From positions 418,806-482,805 of the forward strand of contig CALAJV010000003.1 of the NCBI GenBank assembly GCA_937922805.1: a stretch of 64,000 nt of DNA. The letters run 5' to 3'. The position numbers and the translations under genes were made by a program. The DNA is from an uncultured Acidimicrobiales bacterium. GTDB taxonomy: Bacteria > Actinomycetota > Acidimicrobiia > Acidimicrobiales > SZUA-35. Shown here in pieces: positions 8,413 to 16,916 of this stretch; position 1 is the first letter of the stretch; every line of letters begins with the position of its first letter. Under the pieces are notes generated by a model that had not been told where the DNA came from, did no database searches, and saw only the letters and a list, made by a program, of their open reading frames with translations.

Positions 8413-9258
8413 ATGAACGGGCTCGAATCCATAGATCAGTGGCCGGTGGACTCCGCTTCTGCCGGGTGGGTTTCAGCCGACGGCACAAGGTTTTTCCTCG
8501 GAGATCAAGATCGGCCGTTTGCGCTAGCTTCTGTTACTAAGCCGCTATTCGCGCTCGCAGTGCTAGTAGCGGTCGAAGAAGGTTCACTGTCGTTGGAGCA
8601 GCCAGCGGGCCCGCCAGGAGCGACCGTTGCTCACCTTCTGTCACACTCGTCTGGATTAGGGCCGGACGCTCCCCCTTCGGGCCTCGACGCCGAACTTCCA
8701 ATTTTGGCCCGGGTCGGAACCAAACGAATCTATTCAAACCTTGGGTTCGAAATTCTCGGTCAAGTGCTAGCCGCGGCAACCGAGATGAGTGCGGCCCAGT
8801 ACTTTGAAGAAGCGGTTGTGAATCCGCTAGGCCTGACGCGCACCACCCTTGACGGGTCCCCGGCCTATGGCGCGTCAAGCACGACCAAAGATCTGCTCAC
8901 GGTTACCGCCGAGCTAATGCGCCCCACCCTGATTTCAGCCCAAACGTTAGCTAAGGCCACTACCCCATTTCTCGAAAGTCTCGATGGCGTGTTGCCAGGA
9001 TTCGGACGACACGAACCAAACCCGTGGGGCCTTGGTTTCGAAATTCGAGGCCGGAAGTCCCCGCACTGGACTGGGGCAACCAATTCACCGGCCACATTTG
9101 GACACTTTGGTCGAGCCGGAACGTTTCTTTGGATTGATCCTGCAGCTGGCATTGGTTGCATAGGTCTTTCGAATCGAGACTTCGGCCCTTGGGCCATCGA
9201 CTCTTGGCCCCAACTATCAGACGACGTACTGAGCGCCGTCAAAACGTCTCAGATTTAG
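8413..9258 (+). CDS. Serine hydrolase, class C beta-lactamase/penicillin-binding-protein-like
   Basis: A 281-residue protein of the beta-lactamase-related serine hydrolase family. The acyl-enzyme motif S-x-x-K is SVTK (40-43), the second motif is YSN within RIYSNLGFE, and an HFGRAG segment near the C-terminus corresponds to the third (H/K-x-G) motif. AHLLSHSSGL is a typical family stretch. No signal peptide is visible, so a cytoplasmic esterase or peptidase role is more likely than beta-lactam resistance. It is shorter than AmpC-type enzymes (about 350-400). It is followed on the same strand by an APH-type kinase. Confidence 0.85.
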   Translation: MNGLESIDQWPVDSASAGWVSADGTRFFLGDQDRPFALASVTKPLFALAVLVAVEEGSLSLEQPAGPPGATVAHLLSHSSGLGPDAPPSGLDAELPILARVGTKRIYSNLGFEILGQVLAAATEMSAAQYFEEAVVNPLGLTRTTLDGSPAYGASSTTKDLLTVTAELMRPTLISAQTLAKATTPFLESLDGVLPGFGRHEPNPWGLGFEIRGRKSPHWTGATNSPATFGHFGRAGTFLWIDPAAGIGCIGLSNRDFGPWAIDSWPQLSDDVLSAVKTSQI

Positions 9259-9315
9259 GCAACTAAACGTCGGCGAGACTAACAAATACTAAAACAGGGC
9301 CGATCGGGGTCTTGC

Positions 9316-10344
9316 ATGGCACCCCTATCCACCACACTCGCGCAAGCACGAGCCCGACAAGCTTTGCGATCTTCTGGTTTGGCTCATGACGGAGAATTGA
9401 CTCACGCCAGCAGCACGAGGAACGAAGTTTTCCTGAGTGAACATCATGTCATCCGCGTAAACCGTCAACCCTCGCAGCGCCTCTCACGAGAAGCCGAGCT
9501 TTGCGCCGCAATGCCGAATCTTGCGTGGGCTCCGACAGTCGTTGCCTACGGTGGCGAGGTCGGTGCCGATTACTTGATCGTGGAACGACACCGGGGCGGG
9601 CCGTTGTCACGGTGGTGGCCTGACATGGACGACAATCAACGAGCACGCGCCATTTCCCAGTTGTCCGACATCCTTCAGGAACTTCATGCAATCGAGCGGC
9701 CGGCTAGCGTTCCGTTCATCGATTCCCCACCTCAGATGTTGAATCCGGTCAGCGTCGGCAATCCGGTTAGCCCGCTTTACGAAGGCCTTGAGCGATTGTC
9801 GAAAATCCCAACCGTCGACCTTGATTTGGTTTCGTTAGCAAAGACGAAACTTGCCGAAATGGCTCCGTCGCTCGACGATCACACCGACAACTATCTTGTA
9901 CATGGAGACGTGACGTTCGAGAACGTTCTGTGGGACGGTCAACGAATTACTGCGCTTGTCGACTTCGAATGGTGCCGAGGCGGACCCGCCGATCTTGATC
10001 TAGATGTTCTGCTTCGATACTTCGCTATTCCCCATGGTCACGTTGCTCCAGACTACGTTGACCGAACGAGGCCACAAGATTACCTGCGGGCACCTCAGTG
10101 GCTCCTCGATGCCTATCCGTCGCTGTTCAGTCACGAGTCGCTCGCAAATCGTTTATGGACATACGCTCTAGCTTTTGAGGTTCGAGACACGCTCGTCAAT
10201 CCCCCGCCATCAAACCGCCGGAGCATTTCCGACCTCCACCCATACCACCGATTCATGAACCTTGTTTCTGCTGGCGGTCACGTTGATGAGATTTTGTCTC
10301 GACTAGTTTTTCCTCGACCCAGCCGGAGCCCGATTAGCTTCTAG
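9316..10344 (+). CDS. APH-family phosphotransferase
   Basis: A 342-residue kinase-like protein. The catalytic loop is VHGDVTFENVLWDG and the metal-binding motif ALVDFEWCRGG, the standard HGD...N...DxE pattern of APH/choline-kinase-fold enzymes. The N-terminal lobe (VFLSEHHVIRVNR) lacks an obvious Lys at the usual place (Arg instead), so ATP binding may be unusual. It is the second kinase of this fold in the window, with low similarity to the first. It lies 57 nt after the serine hydrolase gene and upstream of murA. Substrate unknown. Confidence 0.8.
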   Translation: MAPLSTTLAQARARQALRSSGLAHDGELTHASSTRNEVFLSEHHVIRVNRQPSQRLSREAELCAAMPNLAWAPTVVAYGGEVGADYLIVERHRGGPLSRWWPDMDDNQRARAISQLSDILQELHAIERPASVPFIDSPPQMLNPVSVGNPVSPLYEGLERLSKIPTVDLDLVSLAKTKLAEMAPSLDDHTDNYLVHGDVTFENVLWDGQRITALVDFEWCRGGPADLDLDVLLRYFAIPHGHVAPDYVDRTRPQDYLRAPQWLLDAYPSLFSHESLANRLWTYALAFEVRDTLVNPPPSNRRSISDLHPYHRFMNLVSAGGHVDEILSRLVFPRPSRSPISF

Positions 10345-10376
10345 CGCCGGAATCCCCAGACAGAACAGCTGCCAAC

Positions 10377-10424
10377 CCAAACATCGAGATCATCAAAGTT
10401 CCAATCAGATAATTCGATGTTTGG
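10377..10424. promoter_or_regulatory. Inverted repeat with 11-nt perfect arms upstream of murA
   Basis: CCAAACATCGA (10377-10387) is perfectly complementary to TCGATGTTTGG (10414-10424), separated by 26 nt. It lies between the kinase stop and the murA start. It could be a stem-loop (termination or 5'-UTR structure) or a pair of half-sites for a regulator; no U-run follows, so an intrinsic terminator is unlikely. Confidence 0.4.
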
Positions 10425-10510
10425 AACTCTAGCTACACCGACCTTGCCCGATTTGGCGCGCCTGCCTAGTTTGCATGACCCGTATCCACCCACCAAAGCC
10501 TGTAGATTGA

Positions 10511-11863
10511 ATGACCGTGAACGCATCAAATAGTGACCAGTCCACCACCGAAGCCTGGGTCGTAAACCCAACCGGACCTTTGACCGGCGACGTTACCGTC
10601 CGTGGCTCAAAGAACGCCGTGACCAAACATTTGGTTGCCTCCCTGCTCGGGAACTCACCTTCTACGATCTCCAACTGTCCCGATATCGGCGACGTGGACA
10701 TTACGTGCCAGATGCTACAAGCCCTTGGCTGCATAGTTGAACGTTCAAACGGCGAGACCACTATCGACCCAAGACCAATTTCGAGCAGCCGAGTTCCGCT
10801 CACCTTTAGTGGAATGAACAGAATTCCAATCTTGATGGTTGGTCCGTTACTTCACCGTGTCGGTGAGGCGTTCGTTCCTCTGGTTGGCGGCGACGATATT
10901 GGATCGAGGCCGCTTGACTTCCACGTCAACGCGTTAGAGAAGATGGGCGCCGAGATAACGATTACTTCCGAAGGTTTGGAAGCTAAAGCTAGCCGATTGA
11001 AAGGCGCTCACATCGAGCTCCCATATCCATCAGTCGGCGCCACCGAGACCGTTCTACTTACAGCCTGCCTAGCAGAGGGCCGAACGGTTCTTGATGGCGG
11101 CGCCCTTGAACCTGAAGTAATCGAACTTGCCTTGTTCTTGCAACGGATGGGCGCCCGCATCGAAATGCGACCCAACCGCCGATACATAATCGATGGAGTG
11201 AACGAACTATCTGGTGCGGTGAACCACCTGAAGGGGGATCGCATTGAGGCGTTCTCCTACCTTGTCGCCGGGCTTGTAACTGGCGGTCAGGTTACGGTTC
11301 ACGGCTGTAGCCAGGATCGATTGGTGACTGCAATCTCAACCCTTTCCGGCATGGGGGCCGAGTTCGAGATCACCGACACGTCGGTTTCAGCCAGAGCCGA
11401 CAAGCTGAAAGCGGCCGCAGTTGAAACCGATACCCACCCTGGATTCATGACCGATTGGCAATCGCCAATGGTCGCCTTGTTCACCCAATGCGAAGGGCTT
11501 TCGGTCATGTATGAGACGGTTTATGAGAACCGTTTCACCTACGTCCCAGCGCTGAACCAGATGGGAGCCGAGATTGAAACATACAACACCCCGCTCGGCA
11601 GCGTTAAGGGACGCTTCGTCGGATCGTCAACCCCATGCTCGGTCGTCGTCCATGGCGGCGCGCAGCTACGAGGAGCCGAGGTAGTGGTTCCCGATATCCG
11701 TGGTGGATTTGCGTATGTGCTGGCAGCAGCAGCGGCCGAAGGCACAACCACTATCACCGGCACCCATCACCTAGACCGCGGGTACAACCGGCCAATCGAA
11801 AACTTCATCGAGCTCGGACTTGATATCAAGCGGGCGATGGTGCCGGCTCCACCAGCCGAGTAG
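10511..11863 (+). CDS. murA: UDP-N-acetylglucosamine 1-carboxyvinyltransferase (MurA), Asp-type active site
   Basis: A 450-residue enolpyruvyl transferase catalysing the first committed step of peptidoglycan synthesis (PEP transfer to UDP-GlcNAc) in the cytoplasm. RGSKNAVTKH near the N-terminus holds the conserved Lys-Asn pair. The active-site loop reads VGGDDIGSRPLDFH: aligned to the usual GGCTIGARP, the catalytic Cys is Asp (residue 128), the substitution known to make mycobacterial MurA fosfomycin-resistant. The length is slightly above the usual 420-430. It is flanked upstream by a long inverted repeat and downstream, convergently, by lgt, another envelope gene. ATG 511 and GTG 517 are both possible starts. 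Confidence 0.92.
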   Translation: MTVNASNSDQSTTEAWVVNPTGPLTGDVTVRGSKNAVTKHLVASLLGNSPSTISNCPDIGDVDITCQMLQALGCIVERSNGETTIDPRPISSSRVPLTFSGMNRIPILMVGPLLHRVGEAFVPLVGGDDIGSRPLDFHVNALEKMGAEITITSEGLEAKASRLKGAHIELPYPSVGATETVLLTACLAEGRTVLDGGALEPEVIELALFLQRMGARIEMRPNRRYIIDGVNELSGAVNHLKGDRIEAFSYLVAGLVTGGQVTVHGCSQDRLVTAISTLSGMGAEFEITDTSVSARADKLKAAAVETDTHPGFMTDWQSPMVALFTQCEGLSVMYETVYENRFTYVPALNQMGAEIETYNTPLGSVKGRFVGSSTPCSVVVHGGAQLRGAEVVVPDIRGGFAYVLAAAAAEGTTTITGTHHLDRGYNRPIENFIELGLDIKRAMVPAPPAE

Positions 11864-11926
11864 CACATCCCGACTACGATTATCGGGCTACGCGCCTACG
11901 CTAGATCGCCTAGTTGACGCGCTAGC

Positions 11927-12976
11927 TTAGTCGTCGCTTTCGATCTGGTGGTCGTCATCGTCGACTTCGTCGTCTGACTCAAGCTCATCTTCGTCGTCCG
12001 ACCCAAGCTCGTCGTCTTCATCGACTTCATCCTCAAGGCTGTCTTCTTCGCTGAGTTCATCAGCTTCGTCGACGTCATCAGCTTCGTCCTCGATGTCGCC
12101 TTCGAGGGTGTCTTCGACCTCGGTTTCTTTGTCGGCGAAGAACGAAGCTTTTGCTGTCTTGTAGAGGAATAACAGGGCCAACGCCGACAACAACATGGCC
12201 AGTCCGCTAGTCCAAAGGTTGACCCTGATCCCAAATGGCTTCAGGGCGCCATCACTACGAATGCTCTCGATAAGGAATCGACCTAATCCATAGCCGCCGA
12301 CATACAGCGGCAACAGCATTCCTCGTTTTAGCTTGCCTCGTCGATCGATCCAGATGAGGAATCCAGCGAGACCCAAATTCCATAGACCCTCATATAAGAA
12401 CGCCGGATGAAATGTTGGTTCATCGGCAAACTCAGTAGGTCGAAATCGGGGTTCGATCTCGACAGCCCATGGCAAGCTGCTCGGACCACCAAAGATCTCT
12501 TGGTTAAACCAGTTTCCGATTCGACCAATCGCTTGCGCTACTGGCAGACCGGGGATAGCAGCGTCGATCATATTGGGAACTTCAACGCCCCGCCGCTTAG
12601 CTGCCCACCACGCAACCAGAATTCCAAGAAGTATGCCTCCCGGTATACCTAAGCCGCCCTGCCAGACTTTAATCCAATCACCGAATGGAACAATGGTGCG
12701 GCCATCTGCTCGGTCGCCGGGGGTAAAAATGTGATACAAACGAGCGCCGATCAAGCCCGCAGGCAGCGCCCACTTTGCGATCTCGAACACGTCTTCTGGG
12801 TCGCCGCCTCGGACGGCCCAACGCCTTTGAGCAATATAGATCTGGGCCAAGGCGGCCATTCCGATGCACAAGCCATAAGCATTGAGAGAAAGCGGCCCAA
12901 TATCGATGCTGTTTCGTGATGGGCTCGGAATGGAGCCAAGAACTGAGGCAGCCATCATTAGCACAGAAACAGACAC
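11927..12976 (-). CDS. lgt: Prolipoprotein diacylglyceryl transferase (Lgt) with long acidic C-terminal tail
   Basis: A 349-residue multi-pass membrane enzyme that transfers diacylglycerol to the lipobox Cys of prelipoproteins. The Lgt signature GRIGNWFNQEIFGGPS is present, plus several hydrophobic segments. The GTG start at 12976 is supported by AGGAG 5 nt upstream. The last roughly 75 residues are almost entirely Asp/Glu/Ser (for example VDEDDELGSDDEDELESDD) and follow the final membrane helix; such highly charged tails occur on some actinobacterial Lgt proteins. Several lipoproteins in this window (GH3, LppM-like, 45.6-kb lipoprotein) would be substrates. Confidence 0.93.
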   Translation of the reverse strand: MSVSVLMMAASVLGSIPSPSRNSIDIGPLSLNAYGLCIGMAALAQIYIAQRRWAVRGGDPEDVFEIAKWALPAGLIGARLYHIFTPGDRADGRTIVPFGDWIKVWQGGLGIPGGILLGILVAWWAAKRRGVEVPNMIDAAIPGLPVAQAIGRIGNWFNQEIFGGPSSLPWAVEIEPRFRPTEFADEPTFHPAFLYEGLWNLGLAGFLIWIDRRGKLKRGMLLPLYVGGYGLGRFLIESIRSDGALKPFGIRVNLWTSGLAMLLSALALLFLYKTAKASFFADKETEVEDTLEGDIEDEADDVDEADELSEEDSLEDEVDEDDELGSDDEDELESDDEVDDDDHQIESDD

Positions 12977-12994
12977 AGGAACTCCTAAGAACGC

Positions 12995-14776
12995 TTAACC
13001 AAGTTGAGAAGGTTTCAGCGCGAACAGATCTCCTGCACCTGCAGTTACTGCCGATTCAAGTGCCGCCGCGCCGGGAAGGATCTGTTCACCGAAGAACTTC
13101 GCCGAGACAATCTTCGCCTCATAGAACCCATCCGGATCGCTAGTCATTCCTGACGCTGCGATAGCAGCCCGTGCCGTTAACCCACCACAGACTACCGTGC
13201 CAAGCATGCGAAGATACGGCGACGACCCAGCGAGCGCTTCGTTCGGATCCTTGGCTCCGTTTTCAAGAAGCCATTGGGATGCCCTTCGAGTGGCCTCCAC
13301 AGCCTCCCCGAGGTTCTTGCCAAACTGGCCAAGGGCCTCGATGTTGGCAACTTCACTGCTTGCTTTGGCGATCTGATCGAGGCTATTCATAACAACCTCG
13401 CCGCCCCGCATTGGGAGTTTTCGGCCCACGAGGTCGGCGGCCTGAATTCCGTTCGTGCCTTCGTAGATCGCTCCGATCCGAATATCTCGGTAGTGCTGGG
13501 CGATGCCGGTCTCTTCTACAAATCCCATGCCACCACATATCTGAACCGCTAACGATGTCAGCTCGTTTCCGAGGTCAGTGCAGAGACTCTTCGATAGTGG
13601 GATTAAAAGGTCGGCCCATTCTTTTTGCGACTCGGCCTGATCGTTGGGTAGCGAGCTCCGGTCGATGGCAGCCGCGTTCTCATACAGCAGGTACCGCATC
13701 GAGTCGATCCAGGAGCGCTGGGTCATAAGTAGTCGCCGAACGTCAGCATGATCGATAATCGGGCTCGAAGTACCTTTCTCAGCTCCCACCGCCGTGCCCT
13801 GGGTCCGCTCCTGGGAATACTCAAGCGACTGCTGGTAGGCCCGTTCCGCCACCGCTAGCCCCTGTAGCCCAACCGAGAGACGAGCGTTGTTCATCATCGT
13901 GAACATGTTTCGCATGCCGGTGTTCTCATCACCTACAAGCCAACCGATTGCGCCACCGTTTTCGCCGTAGCTCAACACACAGGTCGGGCTGCCATGAATG
14001 CCCAGCTTGTGCTCTATTGAGACGCAACTCACATCGTTTCGCGACCCAAGCGAACCGTCGTCATTGACTAAAAACTTTGGCACCAAGAACATCGAGATTC
14101 CCCGAGTTCCTGGGCCGGCATCTGGGGTTCGAGCGAGAACGAGATGAATGATGTTCTCGGCCAGATCGTGTTCACCAAACGTGATGAAGATCTTCTGTCC
14201 GGTGATTTTGTATGAACCGTCGCCGACGGGAACAGCTTTACTGGTCAACGCTCCGACATCAGAACCAGCCTGAGGTTCAGTCAGGTTCATTGTGCCGGTC
14301 CACTCGCCAGTCAGCATCTTCGGAAGATAGGTCGCCTGTTGCTCGCTGGTGCCATGATGGGCAATTGCTTCGATTGCTCCTTGAGTTAGCAGCGGACATA
14401 ACGCAAAGGCCATATTGGCGCTCGTCATCATCTCCTGGATGGCGATCGCCATCGTCCAAGGAAATCCGCCACCACCGAATTCTGGGTCGAAAGGCACCGC
14501 ACCAAATCCGGATGCGACATATTGCTTGTACGCCCGCCGGAAACTCTCAGGGAGCGTGACCGATCCATCCTCTTTGTGGACTGCACCGATTTGATCCCCA
14601 TCACGATTCGTAGGAGCCACGATCTCGGCCATAAACCGACCGATCTCGCTAACTAGCAGTCCGACCGTTTCTCGATCCACATCTTCGAACGGCGGCGCTT
14701 CCAGAAAATCTCCGATAGAGACCACCTCGTCGAGAACAAACTGGATGTCATCTACCGGCGGTGAATAATCGCTCAT
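12995..14776 (-). CDS. Acyl-CoA dehydrogenase (DmdC/FadE5-type, about 590 residues)
   Basis: A long FAD-dependent acyl-CoA dehydrogenase with the extra N-terminal segment typical of the DmdC/FadE5 group. FAD/substrate stretches MNLTEPQAGSDVGAL and KIFITFGEHD are present, and the presumed catalytic Glu lies in YEGTNGIQAADLVGRK. It introduces a trans-2 double bond into an acyl-CoA; the group includes 3-methylmercaptopropionyl-CoA dehydrogenase of DMSP demethylation, but no other dmd gene is nearby, so fatty-acid oxidation is as likely. The ATG at 14776 is preferred over 14782 because AAGGA then stands 6 nt upstream. It is 18 nt upstream of lgt on the same strand. Confidence 0.9.
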   Translation of the reverse strand: MSDYSPPVDDIQFVLDEVVSIGDFLEAPPFEDVDRETVGLLVSEIGRFMAEIVAPTNRDGDQIGAVHKEDGSVTLPESFRRAYKQYVASGFGAVPFDPEFGGGGFPWTMAIAIQEMMTSANMAFALCPLLTQGAIEAIAHHGTSEQQATYLPKMLTGEWTGTMNLTEPQAGSDVGALTSKAVPVGDGSYKITGQKIFITFGEHDLAENIIHLVLARTPDAGPGTRGISMFLVPKFLVNDDGSLGSRNDVSCVSIEHKLGIHGSPTCVLSYGENGGAIGWLVGDENTGMRNMFTMMNNARLSVGLQGLAVAERAYQQSLEYSQERTQGTAVGAEKGTSSPIIDHADVRRLLMTQRSWIDSMRYLLYENAAAIDRSSLPNDQAESQKEWADLLIPLSKSLCTDLGNELTSLAVQICGGMGFVEETGIAQHYRDIRIGAIYEGTNGIQAADLVGRKLPMRGGEVVMNSLDQIAKASSEVANIEALGQFGKNLGEAVEATRRASQWLLENGAKDPNEALAGSSPYLRMLGTVVCGGLTARAAIAASGMTSDPDGFYEAKIVSAKFFGEQILPGAAALESAVTAGAGDLFALKPSQLG

Positions 14777-15093
14777 TATCATTCCTTATCTCGAATACCT
14801 ATCGGCTACAAATTGGATGCCGATACCGTTAGCCACACCTGATCACTGTGTGGCTTAACCGAAGCCTAAAAATCGTACAGTGTAAGCCTTTGAGTGTAAG
14901 CGGTAAATTTTAGCAACGCCGAACCCGGGTTCCATAGTGCTTGACTACGCCCCTCTACAAATTGCACTAGGGCTCGCTCAACAGCATGGAATACACCTTC
15001 TTTTGCTAAAACACTATCGGTTAGGATCTAGGCTCGGCTGAAGCAAACCAGCGTTCCCGCTCCCCTAACTCGATTGGATCGACCGAAATCGCA
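14777..15093. other. Divergent intergenic region with 8-bp operator-like palindrome
   Basis: About 317 bases between acyl-CoA dehydrogenase (minus) and the MBL-fold gene (plus). AGCCACAC (14831-14838) and GTGTGGCT (14848-14855) form perfect 8-nt arms around a 9-nt centre, suggestive of a repressor operator for the dehydrogenase gene. A short direct repeat gtgtaagc occurs twice near 14880-14905. No RNA gene and no clear sigma-70 promoter were seen. Confidence 0.4.
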
Positions 15094-15918
15094 ATGAACC
15101 TCGTTGAACTCGGCCAAGGCGTATTCGCTTTAACCAATCCTCAGCCTCGATACGGCTACTCGAACGTCGGGCTTGTTATCGACGCTGATGGGCTAACAAT
15201 TTTCGATACAACCGCTACGCCACAGAGCGGCTTGGGGGCACGGCAAGCGATCCTAGAACTCACTGCCGCCCTAGACGTCCCGATAAAGCGGATCGTGTTG
15301 AGTTCGAGCCGAATACCGTTTAGTGGCGGTGGCCAGGCGTTCTGGGCTGCCGCCTTTTACGGCTCAGAAGCAACCAGCGACCAGCTTGACCTTCCGCCCA
15401 ATCCCGATGCATTTCGACGACTCCTGCCTGATTTTGCCATTAGCTACCCCGATGAATTCGAGACAAGGCCAATAACGCACACCGTTGGCGAGCACGCCTG
15501 GTTAACCCCAGCGGCATCGGTCATGCCGTTGTCAGGAGAATCAGCCGCTAACTTAATCCTTCGACTCGAAGAAGCAAACGTTGTCTTCGCTGGCGCTCTC
15601 GCCAGTTTCGGAGTCACCCCGTTGGCCTACGACGGGGACCTGGTGGCCTGGATAGAGGCGTTAGCGACCATCACCGAATTGGGTTCAACGATAATTCCGG
15701 GCCATGGGCCACCGGGCGGCGCCGCCGATGTGGCCGACCAACTCGCCTACCTTCGGGCCTGCATCGACGCAAACGGCGACCCGAACAAACTCGGGCCGGG
15801 ACCATGGGAGTATTGGACTGATCGACGCTTCGATGCAGTCAACGTAGAACGGGCCGCGTTACTCGGGGCCGGGCTCGACCAACTTCCACAATCGATGTTA
15901 GAACTGCTCGGCTTCTAG
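15094..15918 (+). CDS. Metallo-beta-lactamase-fold protein without metal ligands
   Basis: A 274-residue protein whose overall layout matches the MBL-fold hydrolases: GYSNVGLVIDADGLTIFDT at the N-terminus and IIPGHGPPGG late in the chain. The zinc motif HxHxDH is gone: the aligned stretch is SSSRIPFSGGG (Ser71, Arg73, Pro75, Phe76). The later His (normally before the GD motif) and the bridging Asp (FAGA instead of FxGD) are also missing; only the last His (PGHG) remains. It probably lacks zinc hydrolase activity and may be a binding or regulatory protein. No signal peptide. It is convergent with carD. Confidence 0.75.
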   Translation: MNLVELGQGVFALTNPQPRYGYSNVGLVIDADGLTIFDTTATPQSGLGARQAILELTAALDVPIKRIVLSSSRIPFSGGGQAFWAAAFYGSEATSDQLDLPPNPDAFRRLLPDFAISYPDEFETRPITHTVGEHAWLTPAASVMPLSGESAANLILRLEEANVVFAGALASFGVTPLAYDGDLVAWIEALATITELGSTIIPGHGPPGGAADVADQLAYLRACIDANGDPNKLGPGPWEYWTDRRFDAVNVERAALLGAGLDQLPQSMLELLGF

Positions 15919-15934
15919 GCGCCGAGCGCGGACA

Positions 15935-16417
15935 TTAGTCCAGCTGCTCTTCGACTTGGTCGAGGGCGTCTTCCTCAGAAACATTCAGAGCGAAAGAGAG
16001 TTCAGAGACCAGGACTTTGCGAGCCTTGTTGTACATGCTCTTTTCGCCAGCTGACAGCCCTTTGGTTTTGTCCCGGAGCGCTAGATTTCGAACAACTTCA
16101 GCTACTTGGTAGACATCACCGGAGCGAAGTTTCTCCTGGTGGTTCTTGAATCGCCGACTCCAGTTGGCCGGTTCACGAACATCTTTCTTGGCGAGCAATA
16201 CAAAGAGATCTTCAACATCTTCTTTGCTTATTGGAAGTCGCATCCCGACTTCATCAGCCATTTCGACCGGAACTCGAACGGTCAGGTTGTCGTGGACAGC
16301 CTGAAGAACGAAGTACTTCTTTTTCTGACCGGCGATATCGCGAGTCTCGGTGCGTTCGATTACTGCCGCCCCATGATGCGGGTAGACAACTCGATCGCCA
16401 GATTTGAAGCTCGACAT
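15935..16417 (-). CDS. carD: CarD-family transcriptional regulator
   Basis: A 160-residue protein matching mycobacterial CarD in length and order: N-terminal RNA-polymerase-interaction domain (GDRVVYPHHGAAVIE) and C-terminal helical DNA-binding domain with the conserved Trp in ANWSRRFKNHQEKL (about residue 84). CarD binds the RNAP beta subunit and stabilises open complexes at many promoters, including rRNA promoters. AGGAG lies 4 nt before ATG. The approximately 130-nt upstream region contains a TTGACA hexamer and a TACATT hexamer, but not at a canonical mutual spacing, so its promoter is unresolved. Confidence 0.94.
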   Translation of the reverse strand: MSSFKSGDRVVYPHHGAAVIERTETRDIAGQKKKYFVLQAVHDNLTVRVPVEMADEVGMRLPISKEDVEDLFVLLAKKDVREPANWSRRFKNHQEKLRSGDVYQVAEVVRNLALRDKTKGLSAGEKSMYNKARKVLVSELSFALNVSEEDALDQVEEQLD

Positions 16418-16545
16418 CAGTCTCCTAGACAGAAGGTTTTGCTCCCCACTGTTAGCAGGAGGCTCACGTGCAAACGTACGCGGGGAAATGTACTCCCTTT
16501 AAGGATGGCGGGTAAATCAGAAAACCGCACTCACAAAGTCTATTG

Positions 16546-16746
16546 TCAACTAAAAATTGCTGTAACTAGCGGTACTAGCAGTACTAAAACCATCGCAGCA
16601 GTAGCCACAACAACGGTCCAATACATTCCGGGCCGCCGTTCACGCATGCTAGGGAATGTGTCACCGGATACCGGATCGCTGCCCGATCCAGCACTTTTGG
16701 CGGCCGATCCGCCGCCGACTCGATTTCTACCTGTTGGTCTAGCCAT
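16546..16746 (-). CDS. Small single-pass membrane protein
   Basis: From the ATG at 16746 the product is 66 residues: a basic, Gly/Ser-rich N-terminus (MARPTGRNRVGGGS) and one strong C-terminal membrane helix (WTVVVATAAMVLVLLVPLVT). The open frame extends further upstream, but that part is Cys/Pro-rich without family features, so the internal ATG is preferred. It lies between the carD and RDD-protein genes, same strand. Not a recognised family; small tail-anchored proteins of this kind are common in actinobacteria. Confidence 0.5.
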   Translation of the reverse strand: MARPTGRNRVGGGSAAKSAGSGSDPVSGDTFPSMRERRPGMYWTVVVATAAMVLVLLVPLVTAIFS

Positions 16747-16916
16747 GGTCTTGGTGATAGCCAACCAACGGCCAAATGACAACCCCTGTTGGGGCACCGC
16801 AACGAAGCACCCGCTTGGAAAACAAGCAAAAGGTGCGCTGCCACCCGTCAATCCGGACGACAACGCACCTCATTAAAGCTCTAATCGTTTACACCATTCC
16901 CGTTTCCGGGAGCCGA

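Noticed and set aside
16106..16876. 256-codon plus-strand frame over carD
   Set aside because: Antisense to carD across its whole length; no recognisable domain.
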